A stretch of DNA of 22,262 nt from Chara braunii (taxonomy: Eukaryota > Streptophyta > Charophyceae > Charales > Characeae). The stretch covers positions 1,914,562 through 1,936,823 of the forward strand of contig BFEA01000099.1 in the NCBI GenBank assembly GCA_003427395.1. The letters are read 5' to 3'. Below the pieces are notes generated by a model, which ran no database searches, was not told the DNA's origin, and saw only the letters and a program-made list of their open reading frames with translations. This document shows, one piece after another, positions 16,280 to 22,262 of this stretch. Position numbers and translations under genes: made by a program. Position 1 is the first letter of the stretch; every line of letters begins with the position of its first letter.

Positions 16280-16661
16280 ATTTGGACCTTCTCCTCTTTA
16301 ATGCTTGGGGTCTTTCTACGTCTACGTCTGGTGGCGACTGGCTCCCTCTCCCTCTCTCATTGACACCATCCAGGGGGGAGGAGGCATATGTCCGATTCAC
16401 TCCAAATGAGGCCAGCGACAAGGACGCCGCAAATTTGAAATTCTCAAACCATACATTCCCGATCTGTTCGGCCCGCCAGGCAAAGCCTCAATCCCGGTGG
16501 TTCTCTTACCACCACCAGGATAGAGGTCTCAACAAGGGCCTTCAAAAAAAAAAAAAAAAAAAAAACATTCCCGATCTGTTCAAAACCTCAACCCACATCT
16601 ACCCTGACAGAAGAAAGCGCCCGCATCTGTCTCTCATATATATATCATATATAGATAGATA
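16280..16661 (+). pseudogene. Coding-like frame interrupted by a SINE
   Basis: An open frame from about 16280 (LLLFNAWGLSTSTSGGDWLP, then EEAYVRFTPNEASDKDAANL) has no ATG at its start and is cut at 16470 by a SINE. After the SINE the sequence from the second target-duplication copy stays open for about 20 codons and ends inside an AT microsatellite. It contains no known domain. It may be an exon fragment or chance. Confidence 0.3.
16470..16564 (+). mobile_element. SINE copy 2, 5'-truncated, with 17-bp target duplication
   Basis: The insert begins GGCCCGCCAGGCAAAGCC, carries the body of the SINE at 14275-14425 (33 bases with one mismatch at 16479-16511) and ends in an A run of about 22. It is flanked by a perfect 17-bp repeat, ACATTCCCGATCTGTTC, at 16453-16469 and 16565-16581. 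The long duplication, 5' truncation and A tail are hallmarks of L1-type target-primed reverse transcription. The perfect duplication indicates a recent insertion. Confidence 0.9.
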
Positions 16662-16762
16662 AATATATATATATATATATATATCGTCACAAATAGAACT
16701 GCCCGGTAAACCGTAGGCAGAGAGAGAGAAGAGGACAACAAACGAGGGGCTGTGACAAACTG

Positions 16763-16793
<31 letters not shown>

Positions 16794-16794
16794 N

Positions 16795-16854
<60 letters not shown>

Positions 16855-16946
16855 CAATTGAGGCTCATTTGCCACATAGAGCCGCCACATGCACCATAAA
16901 CTTGTCGACACTTTGTTGCTGTGTGTGCGTGTGTGTGTGTGTGTGT
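16626..16946. repeat. AT, GA and GT microsatellites
   Basis: Simple repeats: AT runs at about 16637-16684 and 16764-16793, a long GA run at 16796-16851 (with N at 16795 at the AT/GA junction) and a GT run at about 16921-16946. The long frames reported through them are low complexity. Confidence 0.9.
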
Positions 16947-16949
16947 TGT

Positions 16950-17220
16950 CATATTCACTATACACTAAAAAAAAGCATGATTGTACCAGACCCTTTCGTC
17001 GGACTTTCACCGACTCATCCGCAGGAGGTTGAACCCCGACAGACAGTCAGCCCCCAGGATGCATTTGACTGATGGATAAGGACTCACCACATCGCCCAGA
17101 GTTAGCGATACCCACTCTCAAGAGAGAGAAAAGTGGTCCCCACTTTACTCACACCAACCTTGCAATCCTAGCAGACTGCCGGTCCATGCACCATATATTT
17201 GTTAAAATATTTCAATCTGT
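16950..17220. other. No recognisable gene
   Basis: Unique sequence. A small inverted repeat AAAGTGG-TCC-CCACTTT lies near 17132-17150 and resembles the GTCCCACTT core of the larger inverted repeat at 17223-17332. No domain or RNA gene seen. Confidence 0.35.
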
Positions 17221-17222
17221 TG

Positions 17223-17332
17223 CCGATCGGGGGCTAGGTCCCACTTACACGAATTAAGCGATATTGACCGTAGATAGCAAAGATCAACGGCCAGAATCTA
17301 TTAATCCGTGCAAGTGGGACCTTGCCGATCGG
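17223..17332. repeat. Inverted repeat with about 32-bp arms, MITE-like
   Basis: The left arm (17223-17256, CCGATCGG then AGGTCCCACTTACACG) pairs with the right arm (17301-17332, CGTGCAAGTGGGACCT then CCGATCGG) with a few mismatches around a 45-base loop. No clear target duplication. It shares a GGTCCCACT core with the next inverted repeat. Confidence 0.6.
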
Positions 17333-17474
17333 TTCAAACTTCCAATTTCAGAGAGACACAGACATGAAGGAAGACGATATGTGAAAGTGGAAAAATGGGG
17401 AAGAGTACTATCAGTGGGTTAATAAGTGTCGTTCGGGACACACGGAGATTTCTGTGAGATTTCTGCACATTCCC

Positions 17475-17637
17475 TCAAACACGTTCAGATTCAGGCGTCG
17501 AGGGAACTCAACGCCGCTAGTGGGACTTGGCCCCAGGTAACAACAAAATTGAAAGTGGAAATGAAATGTGAAATTGGGGTGAGGTCCCACTAGCAAAGAG
17601 GATTGGATGGAATGCCTGAATCCTGGACGGGTTTGTG
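17475..17637. repeat. 163-bp imperfect palindrome, MITE-like
   Basis: The outer arms share GATTCAGGC and an AAAC-CGT lead; the inner arms share GCTAGTGGGAC (left from 17516, right to 17594). Together they form a foldback of about 60-bp arms with moderate divergence. The outer left part (17461-17496, TTCTGCA through ACACGTTCAGATTCAG) recurs as a direct copy at 17671-17703. Confidence 0.5.
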
Positions 17638-17845
17638 GAAAGGTGAAGAAAATTGAGATTGAACAGCTTTTCTGCATCTCTGCTTAAAACACGTCTAGAT
17701 TCAGTAGCTTAATCCAATCAAGTGGATAACAGGGGATGTGACGGACACCATCGGAACAAAAACAGAGGCATGACAATGAATGGCTTCTTTTTTCTTTAAT
17801 TAAAAAAAACAAAAACGAATGGCATTGATGACATATGTCGGAGTC

Positions 17846-17975
<130 letters not shown>

Positions 17976-18003
17976 ATATGTCAGAGTCAGACCAAACAAA
18001 TTA

Positions 18004-18118
18004 ATGTCCTCCCCCGAACACAACGAACGTCGAACGCTCATCGTGACTGAATCGGACCAGACAGATATACATTCACAATGACGTGGCATTGTGTTTGGGG
18101 GAAAGACGGTAGGCAATG
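18004..18118. mobile_element. Second MITE family, copy 1
   Basis: The left end CCTCCCCCGAACACAACG pairs with the right end CATTGTGTTTGGGGGAAAGA, followed by CGGTAGG. The ends match those of the copy at 18637-18757 (CTACC, then CTTCTTCC and CCGAATACAACGTA). It contains no open frame. Confidence 0.55.
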
Positions 18119-18162
18119 AAAGAATAGATTACAATCATCGTGTATTGATTTGTATAAACTTA

Positions 18163-18292
18163 GGCCGCACTGGCCTCGCGGCACTACTCTCCAAATGCGC
18201 AAAAGACAAACATGATGGCGGTGCATCTTTCCATGTTCTAGTGGAAGATTCATTCTCATTTTGTACATTTGGTGAGTGGTGCCGCGATGCCC
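18163..18292. mobile_element. 122-bp-family MITE, copy D, with local empty site
   Basis: The 122-bp element occupies 18171-18292, in the same orientation as copy C, with eight extra bases (GGCCGCAC) at the left. The flanks are AAACTTA | insert | TTACTTAAA, giving a TTA duplication (18160-18162 and 18293-18295). The duplicated block downstream reads AAACTTACTTAAA at 18462-18474, exactly the site before insertion. TTA is the classic target of PIF/Harbinger and Tourist elements. Confidence 0.85.
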
Positions 18293-18311
18293 TTACTTAA
18301 AGCTAAACATT

Positions 18312-18414
18312 GAAAACACAATGCACCCTCATTGTGTCTGTGTCAGACCAGAGAGATAACTTGCATGCTTTCATGATGAGGTGGCGTTGTGTTGGGGGGA
18401 AGACTGTAGGCGAA
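18312..18414. mobile_element. Second MITE family, copy 2 (left end eroded)
   Basis: AACACAATGCACCCTCATTG near the left pairs with the reverse complement of the GATGAGGTGGCGTTGTGTT right side. The right terminus GGGGGGAAGACTGTAGGCG matches the family end; the left terminus has lost the CTACC-CCCC part. It lies in block 2 of the local duplication, so it is a sister of the copy at 18004-18118. Confidence 0.5.
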
Positions 18415-18476
18415 GAAAGAATAGATTATTATAATCATGTTGTATTAATATTAATTTGTATAAACTTACTTAAATA

Positions 18477-18601
18477 TTTTTTTTTAAACCCAGTTCCTCC
18501 GCTAGGAGAGGTGGTAAGCCCCCACCCCCCCTAGCTGGCTTTCTGGTTGCTCCAATGTATTGGTGGGGAGCTGCACCTACTCCAAATCGGGTCCAGCGTC
18601 T
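18477..18601 (-). mobile_element. SINE copy 3, diverged
   Basis: On the minus strand: a head GACGCTGGACCCGATTTG, then GCAGCTCCCCACCAATACAT, a GC-rich body diverged from copy 1, and a CTGGGTTT junction followed by an A tail (T run ending at 18485). It is recognisable mainly by the head and tail junctions. No clear target duplication. Confidence 0.65.
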
Positions 18602-18636
18602 CATCATAGATATATAGTCTCAACACACTTTCCACC

Positions 18637-18757
18637 TGCTACCTTCTTCCTCCGAATACAACGTATGGTGATTATAGCTGTATCTAAAGTCTAGACTGAA
18701 AGATGTCTCAAATACAGCTATAATGACCGTACTTTGTATTTGGGGGAAGAAGGTAGC
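18637..18757. mobile_element. Second MITE family, complete 121-bp copy
   Basis: The left arm TGCTACCTTCTTCC, then CGAATACAACGTATGG and TATAGCTGTAT, pairs with the right arm ending TTTGTATTTGGGGGAAGAAG then GTAGCA. Arms of about 47 bp carry a handful of mismatches around a centre with AGTCTAGACT, itself a palindrome. It has no open frame. The target duplication is unclear because the right edge merges into an 83-bp tandem duplication. Confidence 0.75.
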
Positions 18758-18920
18758 ATTGATTACCCTAGACAGCAGGGGATTAACTGAGCAGGTGTTG
18801 GGATAAGATGAAAGGGTTTAAGCGAGGGGAGGCCTCTAGCATTGATTACCCTAGACAGCAGGGGATTAACTGAGCAGGTGGTGGGATAAGATGAAAGGGT
18901 TTAAGTGAGGGGAGGCCTCT
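18755..18920. repeat. 83-bp tandem duplication
   Basis: Unit 1 (18755-18837) and unit 2 (18838-18920) are identical at 81 of 83 positions (TGTTGGG versus TGGTGGG, AAGCGAGG versus AAGTGAGG). Both begin AGCATTGATTACCC. The first bases coincide with the right end of the preceding MITE. The high identity indicates a recent event or an ongoing polymorphism. Confidence 0.95.
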
Positions 18921-19744
18921 TCACCCCTGCTGCTTGGCGCCTGACAATACCTGACCATGTACACCCCCTCGCTCTTCTGAAGACAGCATTGACTTTCCGA
19001 GTTATGCAAAAAGAACTGAAGACAAAAGTGAGGTGCTCCCTTTTTCCGAGGCCAGCTGTCCCTTGTCTGCACTCCACCCTCCTTGCCCACCAAAGTGAGT
19101 CTCAGAGTGAAAACTCAGTAGTCAAGAGGTTTTACTCTCACAGGACAACTACATCATCATCAAGCATGGGGGCCTCTGAACAACCCTCGGACGAGCACAC
19201 GTCAGACTGACTACCTCAACTACTCAGTCTGACTGGGAGTCGACGCTCTTGAATACTTAAATACCTTTCAACACTACTTGCGCCTACTCTATTGCTTGAT
19301 CAACGCAGTGATATCCCCGCCTGATATAACTACGCAGACCAACAATATGATCAAAAACTTGCCAGCGGTTTCCCACCGAAAAATGACGGCGGCAAGAACC
19401 TTGATAGTACATGGGTGCACAGTGGCTTCCTGCTGACAACTCTAATTTGTTTTTAAAAATGCATAAATGGCAAATGCACAATACCGATAGTGTTGGGAAG
19501 TGCAGGATGTACTTAGTCGATGTGTTTCCGATACGATCCGTGCGGCCACTCGATGTCTTTCCTGCCTTTTGTCTCTTGTGTTGCTGCTGTCTGATGCGAA
19601 TCTCGAGACTTATCTCAGGTATCTACCCGGTTGTCTTCTACGTGGTCTCTGAGATTATGTTTAGGTCTCAACATCCTAAGCATGTGCAAGCGGCTTTGAT
19701 CGTAAGAGTGTGCAGGTGTTGTGGGACCGTCTTACCCCCTTGAG
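18921..19744. other. No recognisable gene
   Basis: Open frames of 65-110 residues occur on both strands. The longest (plus, 19411-19743) has a Cys/Leu-rich hydrophobic stretch (FCLLCCCCLMRI) but no family. Part may be the far 3' end of the minus-strand LINE that lies to the right, but no motif allows me to draw that boundary. Confidence 0.3.
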
Positions 19745-19912
19745 GCCTGGGACGTCCACTGCCAGGTTGCTGGGTCCAGTGCCAGCTGTGTGCCAGCTGT
19801 GAAAATCGGCTTTTCAGGCTGGTAGTCTAGCCAGCAGCCCCACGCTTGGAGGACCTCAATACGGAAGACCCCAGTTGGGGATATCCACTTGGTAATAAGT
19901 ACAGGTCCATGC

Positions 19913-19993
19913 ATCTATGGGACGCTGGACCCGGTTTCCAGCAGGTGCTGCTCCCCACCAATAGATGGAGTTTGTTTCAAAAAAAAAAAAAAA
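19913..19993 (+). mobile_element. SINE copy 4, body deleted, with 10-bp target duplication
   Basis: The insert reads ATCTATGGGACGCTGG, then CCCGGTTTCCAGCAGGTGCT and CCACCAATAGATGGAG. It matches the SINE head at 14374-14425, then jumps to TTTGTTTC and an A run of about 15. Flanked by AGGTCCATGC at 19903-19912 and 19994-20003, a perfect 10-bp target duplication. It lies inside the minus-strand LINE, so it is younger than that LINE. Confidence 0.85.
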
Positions 19994-20766
19994 AGGTCCA
20001 TGCGGGTCAAGTGGTTGGATGGGTGGGAGTTTATGGAAGAGGTTCACCGGTATGTTGCCGTCGTGGTGAACTGCCACAATGCTGCGGCATTGCTGCCCAC
20101 CACCCTAGTATCATCCTGCCCCGGGACAACAATACAGTCCCCTTCCTCCAAGCTGGGACCTTTTTCCTAAGGATCCAAACCCAAACCCAGTCCAGTGAGA
20201 CGTCCAGAATTACTTCCAATGTCGCCCCCGGTTTACGACAATACCTGAGTTTTCCCTGAGATGCGTCTCTGATGAGATCTAATCTTTCTGGATGGGTCCC
20301 GGATGTCGCCAATTGTGAGCACACCATGCTTTTGCCCATCCTTGCAAGTGAGTACCGAACAAAGGCTGCCTATAGACTTTATCCCAACATTGAGGGGAGA
20401 CTTTGTCCGGTGACGGAAGCTTGCACCAGGTTGTCAGTATTATCTGGTCCAAAAGGGCTATTTGCCCACGTCCCTCCTAGCTGCACGACATTCTGTGTCC
20501 TGGAGATCGGTAGCTTTCTTTGGGAGGGACCGATAACGGTTGTCCGGCCATATGGCAGGGTCAGTTCCTGCCAGGATTATTGGGGCAAGTCTTGCGATCT
20601 GCTACTACAACGCCACGGCCTTCCAAGGAAGTTGGGCAGTGAAAAGAACGCTCTCAATCCATTGCAGGCCCAACGCCATAATCTGTGTGGTAGGAATCCA
20701 TAGGATCAATGAAGCCCAGTCCCCCTTTTGACTTGGGTTGGATAACAGATTGCCAAGCCACTCTAC

Positions 20767-21002
20767 CATACGTGCAAGCGGACGCCGTCCGGGCGGTTCC
20801 GCACGTGCGGCAGACCGCCAGACCGGACCCGCGCGGCGCGCGAATGTGCGCCCGACGACCAGTTACGCCCCNCCCCAGAAAAAAAAAAAAAAAAATTGCC
20901 CTGTCTGGTCGGGTCCGGGTCCGTCTGGTCCGGGGGGAGGTGCCGCACGCGGCAAAACGGACCGGACCGGACGCTCGTCCAGTCCGTCTGCTTGCAAGTA
21001 TG
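20767..21002. mobile_element. 236-bp hAT-like MITE nested in the LINE
   Basis: The left end CATACGTGCAAGCGGAC and the reverse complement of the right end, CATACTTGCAAGCAGAC, form a 17-bp terminal inverted repeat with two mismatches. It is flanked by a perfect 8-bp duplication CACTCTAC (20759-20766 and 21003-21010), the size typical of hAT elements. Removing the insert rejoins LINE coding sequence to within an indel. The inside is GC-rich with CCGGACC-type repeats, a CCGCACGTGCGG palindrome (20799-20810) enclosed by GGCGGT/ACCGCC, and a poly(A) run at 20880-20895. No transposase frame is present. Confidence 0.85.
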
Positions 21003-21956
21003 CACTCTACTGATCGTGTTACTGCATTTGTGGCTGGTCGCCCCTCCAAGCAAGCAGCGATTTGGCGCTGGAGGGATTTCATAGCTCCCTTTTTATGCTC
21101 AGGGACCATATCGCCTTCCTATACCATAGAGGTTGTGACGACGTTTCTGATGACTACGGTGCGGCCTATTAAGGAGGTGTGCTTGTCCTTCTACAGACCA
21201 AGTTTGTATAGCACGGGTTGTGTGATTCAGTTGTCATTTGCTGCCGGGCAGTCTTATGCCGTCATGGAGGCGCCCAGAACTCAAATGGGTCTCTGTCGGG
21301 AGCAACTAAATCTTAGGAACTTCTGGGCGCCGGCCGGCTTGGTAGTGAATCCACCACCCCAGGGATTTGTTCCCCCAGTTGACCTTCATGTCAGAGCGGG
21401 AACAAAACCGGGCCGTCAAGTTTTGTACCTCGAGTAGGTTATCTAGTGTGGCGTCCACCATGAAAATCAAGTCATCGGCAAACAAGGAGCAAATGGGGAT
21501 GGCCTCCTTTGGGATAAAGGCGACCCTGAGTTTACTGATTTTCTTACGAGTTTGAAGGTTAGCTGCCAATGCCTCCATGATGATCAGAAAAAGGAAGGGG
21601 CCAATGAGGTCGCATTGCCTCACTGACCGCCGTAGTGAGATGGGTGGGCCTAGATTGCCATTTACTTGGACTCTTATTGTCGTATTGTGATGGAGAATCT
21701 CCACCCATCCGTGAAAGGTGGGCCCACAGTTCAATTTCTTAGGCATCTATCCAGGAAAAAAACAGTTCACATGATCGATCATAGGCTTTCTCGAAAATTT
21801 TAAACGATAGTAAGTGCGCATCCTGTTTTGATTTTTGACAGAGCTTAAAAAGTTCATTGACACTAGCCTGGGACAATATAACAAGGAAAGCATCTAAGGG
21901 ACGACTACGGATAATCGATCCTAAGCAGGAAACAAAAGCCCTCCAGATCAAATGGA

Positions 21957-21976
21957 TAATTAATAATTATTAATTA
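21957..21976. repeat. 20-bp perfect AT palindrome
   Basis: TAATTAATAATTATTAATTA is identical to its reverse complement. It sits at the 5' edge of the recognisable LINE and 35 bases before a second-family MITE end. Confidence 0.7.
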
Positions 21977-22011
21977 AGTTACTAGCCCAACCAAGGCTGG
22001 CATGGCACAAA

Positions 22012-22041
22012 CTACCTTTTTCCCCCGAATACAACGTACGG
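22012..22041. mobile_element. Second MITE family, one terminal repeat
   Basis: CTACCTTTTTCCCCCGAATA followed by CAACGTACGG matches the left terminus of the copy at 18637 (two or three differences in 30). Only this end is certain; the partner would be beyond or near the window edge. Confidence 0.65.
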
Positions 22042-22049
22042 CATGGCTG

Positions 22050-22132
22050 TGCCGGCAACCGGCCGGTTGGACCGGCCCGGATCCAACCGGGCCGGTTGGA
22101 CCCCCGGTGGTCCAACCGGAATTCCGGTTGGG
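22050..22132. repeat. Cluster of CCAACCGG/CCGGTTGG palindromes
   Basis: CAACCGGCCGGTTG (22056-22069), CCAACCGG-G-CCGGTTGG (22083-22099) and the 20-bp perfect palindrome CCAACCGGAATTCCGGTTGG (22112-22131) use the same half-site in changing arrangements. They are linked by GGACC and CCCGG. The density of the half-site is far above the surrounding sequence. Confidence 0.75.
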
Positions 22133-22262
22133 TCCAAAAGTGGGTCATTTTTTTTTTATTTTTATTTTTTGAAAACATGGTTGGACTGCGCTCACCGAGA
22201 TCTCCCCGAATCCGCAAAGAAAACTTTGAACAGAGAAGTTTCGTTTGGGGGGTTGGGGGGTT
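22133..22262. other. No recognisable gene; T-rich then G-rich edge
   Basis: A T-rich tract (22148-22170) is followed by ordinary sequence and a G-rich end (TTTGGGGGGTTGGGGGG). The right edge may be part of the element whose end lies at 22012, but this cannot be shown here. Confidence 0.3.

Larger units (their letters stand above)
18042..18472. repeat. Local duplication of a roughly 120-bp block, two copies
   Basis: Block 1 (18042-18162) and block 2 (about 18337-18470) align through CAGACCAGA/CAGACAGA, GAGGTGGCGTTGTGTT/GACGTGGCATTGTGTT, AAGAATAGATTA and a shared end TTGTATAAACTTA. Block 2 has small additions (ATTATAATCATG, ATTAATATTAATTTG). The duplicated block includes most of a second-family MITE and its right flank. 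Block 1 is followed by the MITE insertion at 18163-18292; block 2 preserves the uninterrupted site. Confidence 0.7.
19745..21955 (-). mobile_element. Decayed L1-type LINE, reverse transcriptase region and 3' part
   Basis: Reading on the minus strand from 21955: SFKIFEKAYDRS (motif A), a frameshift near 21745, LRRSVRQCDLIGPFLFLIIM (motif B), SLFADDLIFM (catalytic FADD, near 21470-21500), then after further breaks GRTVVIRNVVTTSMV (about 21180-21130) and SLQRQIAACLEGRPATNA (thumb). After a 236-bp insertion at 20767-21002 come VAWQSVIQPKSKGGLGFIDP and the weakly conserved C-terminal part to about 19745. The order is that of plant L1-like ORF2. The first catalytic Asp of motif A is missing (FKI-F instead of K-x-D-F). 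No endonuclease domain, 5' end or A tail is identified. Confidence 0.8.

Noticed and set aside
16599-17010. Long Ser/Leu or Arg/Glu repeat peptides
   Set aside because: They are translations of AT, GA and GT microsatellites.

Overview
This is eukaryotic, repeat-dominated DNA with no intact conventional gene that I can recognise. Long homopolymer tracts, microsatellites, poly(A)-tailed retroposons, terminal-inverted-repeat elements and assembly gaps (230 Ns at 11767-11996, single Ns at 9609, 9612, 9618, 16795 and 20873) all point to a large draft nuclear genome. The style of the LINE reverse transcriptase, the Ty3/Gypsy polymerase and promoter motifs such as a CATGCATG (RY) repeat, a CACGTG G-box and TGACGTCA suggest the green lineage. 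A streptophyte alga such as Chara is my best guess, at low confidence and from general resemblance only.

Layout. 1-2200 holds three unrelated minisatellite arrays (about 30 bp, 84 bp and about 50 bp units). 2987-8371 is a decayed Ty3/Gypsy-type LTR retrotransposon on the plus strand: gag tail with a CCHC knuckle, aspartic protease, reverse transcriptase, RNase H, a PHD-type zinc finger and integrase, broken by several frameshifts and stops. Coding-like sequence continues on the same strand to 10594 as extra open frames of no known family, one strongly acidic with an RS-rich tail. I could not find a pair of LTRs by eye. 10660-11766 looks like a promoter (palindrome cluster, RY repeat, TATA box) with a 5' leader ending in a splice donor. 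It runs into the gap, and an unidentified 163-residue frame follows at 12560-13051.

13230-22262 is a graveyard of small non-autonomous elements. There are 122-bp palindromic MITEs with 3-bp target duplications, one with an empty site in the same window. A roughly 150-bp poly(A)-tailed SINE family is present in several copies with target duplications. Two poly(A)-only insertions, a U6 snRNA retropseudogene, a second MITE family and a minus-strand L1-type LINE with a 236-bp hAT-like MITE nested in it complete the picture.

How the parts relate: the poly(A)-tailed SINEs, the U6 copy and the poly(A)-only scars all look like products of one L1-type target-primed reverse transcription machinery, for which the 19745-21955 LINE is a dead representative. 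The most unusual items are the PHD finger between RNase H and integrase of the Gypsy element, the extra frames downstream of its integrase, and the nested insertions whose boundaries can be read base by base.
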